Positions 42,805 to 51,021 of a stretch of 64,000 nucleotides of DNA are shown here, one piece after another. The notes under the pieces are model-generated. The model had not been told where the DNA came from, did not search any database, and was given only the letters and a program-made list of their open reading frames with translations. The stretch's first letter is position 1; the number at the start of each line of letters is the position of its first letter. Made by a program: the position numbers and the translations under genes. Source of the stretch: Flavobacterium cupreum (lineage in GTDB: Bacteria > Bacteroidota > Bacteroidia > Flavobacteriales > Flavobacteriaceae); assembly GCF_003996965.1 (NCBI RefSeq), contig NZ_QWDM01000004.1:137527-201526 (forward strand), read 5' to 3'.

Positions 42805-44274
42805 TTAATACACTAAGGTCTGCATCGCATGTGCTGGTATTGTAATTGTATTTTTAGAAGAATCAATGCTGATTTCATATACTACTTCCTTGTCCGATTG
42901 ATTCATAACAATGGTTGCAATTTTTCCATTTGTATTCAGGAAAGAAGTGCTTAATAAAGTTTTATCACTTGTAGTATTACTTACTCTTTTGGCTCCGGGC
43001 TGAATAAATTTTGATAAGTGACCCATATAATAATACATCGGCGTGTAGATCAGTTCGTCTTTTGTGATGTCTGCATGAATGGGTGCAAAACAAAAATTGC
43101 CAACATGATTTGGGCCTCCGTTCTGGTCCAGAAGAATGTTCCAGTCTGTCCAGCCTGTGGTTCCGTTATTAAAATCATTAATCATATTGATTCCGTAACG
43201 TTCGGCATTTCCCCAAAACTGAAACTTTGAGGCATCAAATTTTTCGATACAGCCTTCCGTAAAAAGTAAATTTTTGTTTGGAAAAGCTTCGTGAACCTTT
43301 CCTACTGATTCAAATTTCGGAGTTCCGCCGTTCCATGTTTCGTACCAGTGAAATCCGATTCCCCAGGCATATTTTGAAACTTCGGGATCTGAGAAAACAA
43401 GATTGGCTCTTTTTTCCAGCATGTCTCCACGGTTGTGATCCCAGATAATAACATTTTTAGAACTCAGCCCGTCCTTTTGTAAGGTTGGTCCGAGAAAGTT
43501 TTTCAGGAAGTCTCTTTCGGCTTCCGGCGTATAAATGCAGGATTCCCATCTCTGGCTCGCCATGGGTTCATTCTGAATGGTCAGTCCCCAAACCGGGATG
43601 CCTTCTTTTTCGTAGGCTTTTATAAATTTCGAATAATAATTTGCCCACGATTGTGCAAATTCAGGCAATAAAACGCCGCCGTGCAAAATATCATTATTGT
43701 CTTTCATGAAAGCTGGGGGACTCCACGGACTAACAAATAAAGTTAAGTTCCCGCCGGCAGTTTTAATTGCTCTTTTCAGTAATGGAATCCGGTATTTCTT
43801 ATCGTGATCTATATTGAAGGTTTTCAGGTCTTTGTCGCCTTCTTCAATATACGTATAACTTTCGCTGCTAAAATCGCAACTATGAATGTTGGTTCTGGCT
43901 AAAGAATACCCAATTCCTTTATTTTTATCATAGTAAGCGGTTAGAAATTCCTGTTGTTTTTTCGGTGATAATTTAGCGAAAACTTCGGCACTGGCGTCTG
44001 TAATTGCCCCGCCTATTCCGAGAAAAACCTGATCGGTTTTTTTACTGTCAACTGTAATTGAACCTGATGTTTTTGTTTGTTGTGCGGTTGGATTTAATAT
44101 GAAATTACCCGTTGATGACAATCTTAAACTGGTGTTTTCGGCTGTCGTATAAACTTCTATCTTTTTGTTTGATTTTGACGCAGAAACAGCAGAAGTGTCC
44201 ACATTTTTTGATGAAGAACAGCTTAATTGCAGAAGGAGTATTGGTGCTATTAAAATTCTGTTTATAGGTTTCAT
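42805..44274 (-). CDS. GH30 glycosidase, lipoprotein (tandem copy A)
   Basis: A 489-residue lipoprotein: start at ATG 44274 with lipobox L-L-Q-L-S-C-S-S-S; the longer frame adds 20 residues without a signal. Acid/base Glu236 is in T-I-Q-N-E-P-M-A-S-Q-R-W-E and nucleophile Glu340 in L-L-F-T-E-G-C. Sequence around F-H-W-Y-E-T-W and H-V-G-N-F-C-F-A-P-I-H resembles GH30 subfamily 1 (glucosylceramidase-like). Laminarin loci of marine Flavobacteriia contain GH30 exo-beta-1,6-glucosidases (known from literature), which fits this context. Close tandem paralogue of the next gene. Confidence 0.9.
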   Translation of the reverse strand: MKPINRILIAPILLLQLSCSSSKNVDTSAVSASKSNKKIEVYTTAENTSLRLSSTGNFILNPTAQQTKTSGSITVDSKKTDQVFLGIGGAITDASAEVFAKLSPKKQQEFLTAYYDKNKGIGYSLARTNIHSCDFSSESYTYIEEGDKDLKTFNIDHDKKYRIPLLKRAIKTAGGNLTLFVSPWSPPAFMKDNNDILHGGVLLPEFAQSWANYYSKFIKAYEKEGIPVWGLTIQNEPMASQRWESCIYTPEAERDFLKNFLGPTLQKDGLSSKNVIIWDHNRGDMLEKRANLVFSDPEVSKYAWGIGFHWYETWNGGTPKFESVGKVHEAFPNKNLLFTEGCIEKFDASKFQFWGNAERYGINMINDFNNGTTGWTDWNILLDQNGGPNHVGNFCFAPIHADITKDELIYTPMYYYMGHLSKFIQPGAKRVSNTTSDKTLLSTSFLNTNGKIATIVMNQSDKEVVYEISIDSSKNTITIPAHAMQTLVY

Positions 44275-44362
44275 TATACTTTCAGAAAACGATTTATTTT
44301 TATTAAAAAAATGAGGGTTAAAATGGATGATCATATTAACCCTCTAACTAACTCAAAAAATA

Positions 44363-45823
44363 CTAATACACAAGCGTTTGTATCGCATGTGCAGGAATTT
44401 TTACAATGGCCTGCTCAGTGGCAATTATAAAATTGTAGGTAATGTCATTGTCTGTATTATTCATTATCACGGTTGCCATTTTTCCATCTTTATTTAAAAA
44501 AGACGTACTGGACAAATAACTGCGGCTTACAGAGGTACTCACCCTAACTGCATCGGGACGGATAAATTTCGAAAAGTGACCAATGTAATAGTACGATGGA
44601 GTATAGATTAACTCGCCCGTAGTGGTGTCTGCGTGTATAGGCGCAAAGCAAAAATTGCCTACGTGGTTTGGCCCTCCAAACTGGTCTAAAAGTATGTTCC
44701 AGTCTGTCCAGCCAACAGTTCCGTTATTAAAATCATTAATCATAGAAGTCCCGTATCTTTCCGCATTTGGCCAGAACTGGTATTTTGCCGCGTCAAATTT
44801 TTCGACGCAGCCTTCTGTAAATAATAGTTTTTTGTCCGGGTAGGCTTCGTGTACCCTTGCCACGTTGTCAAACATAGGCTGGGCACCTGTCCAGGTTTCG
44901 TACCAGTGAAAACCAATTCCCCAAACATATTTGGAAGCTTCAGGGTCAGAGAAAATAACATTGGCTCTCTGCACCATTAAGTCACGGTTATGATCCCAGG
45001 CAATTATTTTTACATTCCCAAGTCCGTCTTTTTTTAAGGTTGGTCCCAGAAAATTCTTCAGGAAGTCTCTCTCTTCATCAGCAGTATATAAACAAGATTC
45101 CCAGGTTTGGGTTGCCATTGGTTCATTCTGAACTGATGTGGCCCAAATTGGAATTCCCTCTTTATTATATGCTTTTATAAATTTGGAATAGAAATTAGCC
45201 CACGACTGAAAATATTCCGGTAGCAATTTCCCTCCTTTTAATACATTTTTATTGCTTTTCATGAAGGCATTTGGTGACCACGGTGTGGCATAGGTGACTA
45301 ATTTCCCACCGGCCGTTTTAATGGCTTCTTTGATCATTGGAATGCGGTATTTGCGATCATGATCAATCGAAAACGTTTTTAGGTCTTTATCTCCTTCTTC
45401 GATATAGGAATAACTTCCGCTGCTAAAATCAGAACTTTGAATAGTTGTTCTTAGCAATGAATATCCGATTCCCTTTTGTGTATCGTAGTAGGCGTTTAAA
45501 AATTCTGTTTGTTTTTCTTTTGACAATTTGGCGAAAATCTCGGCACTTGCATCTGTAATGGCACCTCCAATTCCCAGAAAGCTCTGAAAACGTTTTGACG
45601 GTTCAACAAAAACAGATATCTCTGTCTCGATGGGCTGTTTTGATGCGGTAAAATCTAAATTATCTGTAGGGGTTAACCTTAATTTTGTATTAGCTGCTGT
45701 GGTGTAAACAGTAATTTTTTTATTGGTAGTGGTAAATTTTTGCTGTTGTTTTTGGTTTTTCTGCTGTGGAAAAACAGATAATGAAAAACATAAACAAGTA
45801 ATAATAAAGCCAATTTTTTTCAT
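44363..45823 (-). CDS. GH30 glycosidase (tandem copy B)
   Basis: A 486-residue enzyme with a signal peptide (T-C-L-C-F-S-L-S-V-F-P-Q), apparently periplasmic or secreted rather than lipid-anchored. Acid/base Glu234 in S-V-Q-N-E-P-M-A-T-Q-T-W-E, nucleophile Glu337 in L-L-F-T-E-G-C. The body is highly similar to copy A along its whole length, while the N-termini differ, so this is a tandem duplication with different cell location. Internal terminator and spacer separate it from SusD pair 2. Function as for copy A; different side-chain or length preference is inference. Confidence 0.9.
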   Translation of the reverse strand: MKKIGFIITCLCFSLSVFPQQKNQKQQQKFTTTNKKITVYTTAANTKLRLTPTDNLDFTASKQPIETEISVFVEPSKRFQSFLGIGGAITDASAEIFAKLSKEKQTEFLNAYYDTQKGIGYSLLRTTIQSSDFSSGSYSYIEEGDKDLKTFSIDHDRKYRIPMIKEAIKTAGGKLVTYATPWSPNAFMKSNKNVLKGGKLLPEYFQSWANFYSKFIKAYNKEGIPIWATSVQNEPMATQTWESCLYTADEERDFLKNFLGPTLKKDGLGNVKIIAWDHNRDLMVQRANVIFSDPEASKYVWGIGFHWYETWTGAQPMFDNVARVHEAYPDKKLLFTEGCVEKFDAAKYQFWPNAERYGTSMINDFNNGTVGWTDWNILLDQFGGPNHVGNFCFAPIHADTTTGELIYTPSYYYIGHFSKFIRPDAVRVSTSVSRSYLSSTSFLNKDGKMATVIMNNTDNDITYNFIIATEQAIVKIPAHAIQTLVY

Positions 45824-45891
45824 TGAATATGTTTTAAATAATTTAATAGCTTTTGAATTTCTTAGTCAAATCTATAGCCGTCCTGATTAAA

Positions 45892-45926
45892 AAATAGCCC
45901 ATACTCATAATGATTATGGGCTATTT
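45892..45926 (-). terminator. Internal terminator between SusD pair 2 and the GH30 genes
   Basis: AAATAGCCCATA (45892-45903) pairs with TATGGGCTATTT (45915-45926); on the minus strand the stem is followed by a T-run. It would reduce read-through from the SusCD genes into the enzyme genes and set their ratio. Confidence 0.8.
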
Positions 45927-46010
45927 ACAACCAAACTTAAACTTAACTTATTTCTGAGATGGTTTTAAAAAACGGCGCGAAACAGCTGTTTTTTGTTTTT
46001 CACCTCTGTA

Positions 46011-47537
46011 TTAATTTTGAATATATCCATCATTCTGATCCATCTTAGTGTTGTTGAATTCAGTATATGGAATTGGGAAAGCTTCATTTTTATTAGGTAT
46101 AAATCCTTTAAAAGCAAGTTTGGCAGCTGCCTGACCTGTTCTTACCAAATCATACCAACGGTGTCCTTCTCCTGCAAGTTCCAGTCTTCTTTCTGCATAA
46201 ATAGCATCTAAAGAAACAGGAACAGATCCTAATCCAACTCTTGCTCTGACAGCATCAAGAAGTGCCTGAGCTCTTAGTCCGGTTCCTCCTAAAGCTTCTG
46301 CTTCTAACAAATAAGTATCAGCCAAACGAATCACATAAGTATTGATCGCAAAATTTAAGAAAGGATTTGTTGCTGTAATATCTTTGTTTACGGCTGCATA
46401 CTTTATAAAATGGTATCCTGTCTCATTGTAACTATCTGTAAAAGTGATACGACCAGCAGCTTTTTCTGCATTAGCATCAAATATAGTAGAGGCAAAACGA
46501 GGATCTGTTTTTAATGCATTTGCCAAATCTGTTGTAACCACCATGAAACCCCAGCCATTAATGTAATCAGGCAACCCTGCCGCTTTTCCGGCATCAGTTC
46601 TGGAATAATCTCTCATTCCCATTAACTGTGCAGCTACGTTTCCTTCGTCATTTCCTGTTTCAAAATTACCCCAGTCTGCATTTGATTTGTCAGAGTAAGC
46701 AATTTCAAAAATAGATTCTGTGTTAAATTTATTACTGTGATCCCATAGTGAAGCGAAAGTTGGCATCAATTTATAACCAAAACTACTTGTCCCTCCGGGA
46801 GTACCATTTACTTTTTCTAATTGAACAGCGGCTTCAGCTTTTTTGTTGTCATATAAGTACACTTTTCCTAAAAGTGCAGTTGCTGCACCTTTTGTTAAAC
46901 GTCCTGACTCATTTGCCGGCACCGTAACAGGTAAATCTGCGATAGCATCGTTTAAATCCTTTTCGATTTGTAAATACACATCCTGAGGTTTTGCCTGCAA
47001 AACATTTGGAACTTCCTCTTTAGTAAGTGGAGTCAGGATTAAAGGAACATTTTTAAACATTCTCACAAGATCAAAATAGTAATAAGCACGTAATGCTTTT
47101 ACTTCACTCATAAATCTTGCTTTTTTCGCAGCATCCATAGGAACTGCAGGAAGTTTTTGAATCATAACATTACATCTGAAAACACCCTGATAATAATTTG
47201 CCCAGATTGCAGGCGGAATATTACTTGGAGTTATAGTGTAATTTGATGCCACCTGAAGACCTGGCTGGTCACCTGAATTTCCACCTCCGGCATAAAAATC
47301 ATCTGAAGCTGAATTTAAAAACAACAATGGTGCAGTTTCCATGGATCCTGCAAACTTTCCTACTTTATCATAAGCAGCAACTAAACCTGAATAGGCTTCT
47401 GTTTCATTTCTGTAAAAATCCTGTTCAAATACAACTCCATTTCCTTTTACATCTAATTTTTCATCGGTATCACACGATCCAAGTGTCACTAACACTCCTA
47501 ACGCGATGAACGACTGTTTAAAACTTATAAGTTTCAT
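46011..47537 (-). CDS. SusD/RagB-family glycan-binding lipoprotein (pair 2)
   Basis: A 508-residue lipoprotein with lipobox L-G-S-C-D-T-D. Typical SusD helices: E-V-K-A-L-R-A-Y-Y-Y-F-D-L-V-R-M-F, and at the C-terminus I-Y-A-E-R-R-L-E-L-A-G-E-G-H-R-W-Y-D-L-V-R-T-G. Partner of the SusC immediately upstream, 17 bases apart. Sequence differs strongly from the first SusD, so the pairs probably recognise different fragments or chain lengths. Confidence 0.95.
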   Translation of the reverse strand: MKLISFKQSFIALGVLVTLGSCDTDEKLDVKGNGVVFEQDFYRNETEAYSGLVAAYDKVGKFAGSMETAPLLFLNSASDDFYAGGGNSGDQPGLQVASNYTITPSNIPPAIWANYYQGVFRCNVMIQKLPAVPMDAAKKARFMSEVKALRAYYYFDLVRMFKNVPLILTPLTKEEVPNVLQAKPQDVYLQIEKDLNDAIADLPVTVPANESGRLTKGAATALLGKVYLYDNKKAEAAVQLEKVNGTPGGTSSFGYKLMPTFASLWDHSNKFNTESIFEIAYSDKSNADWGNFETGNDEGNVAAQLMGMRDYSRTDAGKAAGLPDYINGWGFMVVTTDLANALKTDPRFASTIFDANAEKAAGRITFTDSYNETGYHFIKYAAVNKDITATNPFLNFAINTYVIRLADTYLLEAEALGGTGLRAQALLDAVRARVGLGSVPVSLDAIYAERRLELAGEGHRWYDLVRTGQAAAKLAFKGFIPNKNEAFPIPYTEFNNTKMDQNDGYIQN

Positions 47538-47554
47538 AATATTTTATTTTTTAA

Positions 47555-50500
47555 TTAAAATTGCAAATTAACTCCTAACATGTACGATTTTGCCTGAGGG
47601 TAATATCCTCTGTCAACACCTTGTACATTGTCCATACCAGCCGCAGTTGGGCCTCCAATTTCCGGATCAAAACCACTATATTTAGTGATAGTGAACAGAT
47701 TTTCTCCTGTCAGGTACAATCTAACTCTTTGCAATGCAATACTTTGTATCCATTCTTTTGGCAATGAATATCCAAGTTGAATTGTTTTAAATCTGAAGAA
47801 ATCTCCTTTTTCCAAATTAAAATCAGATGGATTACTAAAGTTTTTGTTGGTATCGTCTGTAGTAACTCTAGGATAAGTATTTGTAGATCCCGGTCCTGTC
47901 CAGCGTCCTAAAACATCTGTTGAGTAATTTGCATTTATGATATCTAATCTTCTTAGACCTTGATAGATCTTGTTTCCACCAGCACCCTGACCGAAAACTA
48001 ATAAGTCAAATCCTTTGTAGTCTAAGTTTAAAGTAAATCCGTAAGTGAATTTAGGTAAAGAAGTTCCTAAGAAATCTCTATCATTTCCATCAATAACACC
48101 ATCATCATTTAAGTCTTTCCAACGGAAATCTCCTGGTTTAGCATTAGGTTGTATTACAGTACCTCCTGAACTTGTGTAAGCATTAACTTCTGCCTGAGAC
48201 TGAAAAATACCATTTGTTCTGAATCCGTAAAATGAATTGTATGCCTGTCCAATCTGAGTTCTGTTAATTTCATAAGAACTTGATTGCACTGTCTCATCTC
48301 CTGCAATAAATCCGGTTCCTTCAGCGATATAAGTGATTTCATTTTTGATATAAGAGAAATTACCATTTACAGAAAGGTTTAATCCACCTATTTTTTTTCT
48401 GTAACCTAACTCAATATCAAATCCTTTATTCTCCATACTCGCTAAATTGGCATACGTATCTCCCGTTGCTCCCACATAACCAGGGTTAGGAACTGCCATG
48501 ATAATACCTTCAGTCTTTTTGTTGAATAAATCTACACTTAAATTAAAATCCTGAAATAATGTTGTTTCAAAACCAACGTTGGCTTGTTTTGTTTCTTCCC
48601 ATTTCAAATCAGGGTTAGGAATAGCATTTGGACTTTGCCCTGGTGTAGGTATTCCTCCAATTGTATAATTTCTTTTAATACCTACTGTTGAGATAAACAA
48701 GAATTCAGGAGAAGAGTCATTACCTGTTACCCCGTAACCTCCTCTGATTTTTAAGTTGCTTATAACGTTATTTTCTTTCCAGAAACCTTCTTTTGATGGT
48801 ACCCATCCTAAAGATACTGAAGGGAAAGTTCCGTATTTATGATTTGGTCCAAATCTTGTAGAACCATCACGACGAATAATACCTGTAAAAATGTATTTTT
48901 CTTTGTAATCATAGTTTAATCTTCCGAATAAAGACTCTACTCTGTGCTCGTATGCCTGAGAATCATATGCATTGGCAATTTTATCTGTAATAGGAACTTC
49001 AACATTAAAAGAAGCTTCCGCATGAGTTGTTGCAGGAACTCCCTGATACGTAACATCATTACCAGACGTAATGTTATCAACATAAGTCCCTTTTCCTACT
49101 AGCACACTAAAATTATGATCACCAAATTTTTTGCTATAGTTTAAAGTATTCTCCCAGTTCCAGCTGAATGACTTTTTGTATGATCTGAATAATTCGTTTT
49201 TATCTCTTTTTGTAGCTCCGTTAAGGAAAAACACCGGAGTAAAATTATCTGATCCGTAGTAGGCTAATTTACCACCAGCCGTAGATTTAAATTTCAATCC
49301 AGGTAAAATTTCTGCTTCAACAAATATGTTACCCACAAAATTGTCAGAGAAATCATTATTGCCCAATCTGGTTTGCGTGTAAGCCAATGGGTTTGTATTT
49401 TCCTGAGTTACGATAGTTGAAATACCATAATAGTTTCCATTAGCATCTCTAAGTGCATTTGGATTATTTTGATAAATTGGCTGATTTGGATTGGTCTCAA
49501 TAATCGGAGTCAATGGATCTAAATTGATCGCAGATGCCAAAGGACCTCCAAATTCGTCATTAGTATTACCAATACCAATTGTTTTTTCGTTAGAATATCC
49601 TAAAGTCTGACCAATTTTAATATACTTCCCTAATTTATGATTCGAGTTTAAACGGATATTTTTTCTGGTGTAGTTAGAAATTTCAGTTGTTACAATTCCT
49701 TCCTGGTCCAACAAACCAAATGACATGTAGAAAGTAGAAGTATCATTTCCTCCACTAAAACTTAATTCGTGAGAATAACGTTGTGCACTATTATTAAAGA
49801 TTGCATCTTGCCAGTTTGTCCCTTTTCCGTAATTTGTTGCAGTTGAATAAGGTGCTGGTTTACCTCCATTTGTATATGCCTCATTCATGATAGTTACATA
49901 CTGAGATGCATTAAGTAAATCAACTTTATTAGATGCCTGAGATGTCCCTGCATAACCGCTATAATTTACTGAGATTCCACCAGATTTACCTTTCTTAGTA
50001 GTTACTAAGATAACCCCTGCAGCTGCACGAGAACCATAAATAGCACCTGAAGCACCATCTTTAAGTACCTCGATAGATTCGATATCAGACTGGTTCAGGT
50101 ATCCTATACCTCCGTTATCAACGATAACACCATCCACTACCCATAAAGGATCGTTATTGTTTAAGGTAGTAAATCCACGAATACGGATCGTAGAAGCAGA
50201 TCCCGGCTGTCCTGCATTTGCTGCAATCGAAACTCCCGAAACCCTACCTTGCAAAGACTGCTCGATTCTGGTTACCGGAAGATTCTCCAAAGCTTTTGCT
50301 TTAACACTGGAAATAGAACCCGTTACGACACTTTTCTTTTGTGTACCGTATCCTACTACCACTACTTCATTTAAACTTTGAGATTCAGCTTTCAGCCTGA
50401 TTTCAATTTTTGTTCTTCCGTTTACAGCTTCCTGTACTGTATTATAACCTACAAAACTTACTGTTAAAGTACCATTTGACGGAACATTGATTTGAAACTT

Positions 50501-50677
50501 TCCATCAAAATCAGAGGCAGTTGCCTTGTTTGTGCCTTTAATTAAGATTGTTGCCCCTGGGACGGGTAATCCACTTTCATCATTTATAATTCCATTTACC
50601 GTAACATCTTGTGCCATCGCGATAACTGAAAACAATAGAGATGAAAAACAAAAAATAAGTAATTTTGTTAATTTCAT
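47555..50677 (-). CDS. SusC/RagA-family TonB-dependent glycan importer (pair 2)
   Basis: A 1040-residue outer-membrane importer. Signal peptide ending A-M-A-Q, regulatory-like domain at about 23-105 (I-N-D-E-S-G-L-P-V-P-G-A-T-I-L-I-K), plug at about 115-225 (V-V-G-Y-G-T-Q-K-K-S-V-V-T-G-S, then I-R-G-F-T-T-L-N-N-N-D-P-L-W-V-V-D-G), barrel to final F (N-L-Q-F). The first 50 residues match those of the other SusC closely, while the barrel diverges. First gene of the minus-strand locus, divergent from the regulator gene. Confidence 0.96.
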   Translation of the reverse strand: MKLTKLLIFCFSSLLFSVIAMAQDVTVNGIINDESGLPVPGATILIKGTNKATASDFDGKFQINVPSNGTLTVSFVGYNTVQEAVNGRTKIEIRLKAESQSLNEVVVVGYGTQKKSVVTGSISSVKAKALENLPVTRIEQSLQGRVSGVSIAANAGQPGSASTIRIRGFTTLNNNDPLWVVDGVIVDNGGIGYLNQSDIESIEVLKDGASGAIYGSRAAAGVILVTTKKGKSGGISVNYSGYAGTSQASNKVDLLNASQYVTIMNEAYTNGGKPAPYSTATNYGKGTNWQDAIFNNSAQRYSHELSFSGGNDTSTFYMSFGLLDQEGIVTTEISNYTRKNIRLNSNHKLGKYIKIGQTLGYSNEKTIGIGNTNDEFGGPLASAINLDPLTPIIETNPNQPIYQNNPNALRDANGNYYGISTIVTQENTNPLAYTQTRLGNNDFSDNFVGNIFVEAEILPGLKFKSTAGGKLAYYGSDNFTPVFFLNGATKRDKNELFRSYKKSFSWNWENTLNYSKKFGDHNFSVLVGKGTYVDNITSGNDVTYQGVPATTHAEASFNVEVPITDKIANAYDSQAYEHRVESLFGRLNYDYKEKYIFTGIIRRDGSTRFGPNHKYGTFPSVSLGWVPSKEGFWKENNVISNLKIRGGYGVTGNDSSPEFLFISTVGIKRNYTIGGIPTPGQSPNAIPNPDLKWEETKQANVGFETTLFQDFNLSVDLFNKKTEGIIMAVPNPGYVGATGDTYANLASMENKGFDIELGYRKKIGGLNLSVNGNFSYIKNEITYIAEGTGFIAGDETVQSSSYEINRTQIGQAYNSFYGFRTNGIFQSQAEVNAYTSSGGTVIQPNAKPGDFRWKDLNDDGVIDGNDRDFLGTSLPKFTYGFTLNLDYKGFDLLVFGQGAGGNKIYQGLRRLDIINANYSTDVLGRWTGPGSTNTYPRVTTDDTNKNFSNPSDFNLEKGDFFRFKTIQLGYSLPKEWIQSIALQRVRLYLTGENLFTITKYSGFDPEIGGPTAAGMDNVQGVDRGYYPQAKSYMLGVNLQF

Positions 50678-51021
50678 TTTTCTAAAAATTTTGGTTAATT
50701 AATTAGTAATTTGATGCAATAATAAAGTTAAATTTTTACTATTTGTAATTAAAACTCATTACAAAAACACATCAAAAGATAAAATTACACATTACAAAAA
50801 CACATCAATATATTTTCAATTAACTGATTTTTAGCAAATTAATAATAATTTTATATTGTTATAGAATTGTTAACTAAATAAAATAAACACTACATTTAAT
50901 GAAAATGAATTATTTTCGCTATTATGAGAAAATTTTCAAATAAAATACAATAAAGCAACTGCAATAATCATAAAAAAAGCAGATTATAAAACATTACTAA
51001 TAAAAATACTGATTTAAAATT
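50678..51021. promoter_or_regulatory. 344-base divergent regulatory gap with 19-base direct repeat
   Basis: No ORF. CATTACAAAAACACATCAA occurs at 50757-50775 and again at 50790-50808, start-to-start distance 33 bases, about three helical turns. The first copy also forms an inverted pair with TTTGTAAT at 50742-50749. On the minus strand TATTATTG at 50717-50724 is a weak -7 candidate for SusC pair 2. The repeats are candidate operators for the divergent regulator. Confidence 0.6.

Noticed and set aside
29264..45823. Type IX secretion C-terminal domains on PUL enzymes
   Set aside because: The C-termini of the GH3, GH30 and GH5 proteins end in their own beta-sandwich or CBM domains without a CTD-like tail.
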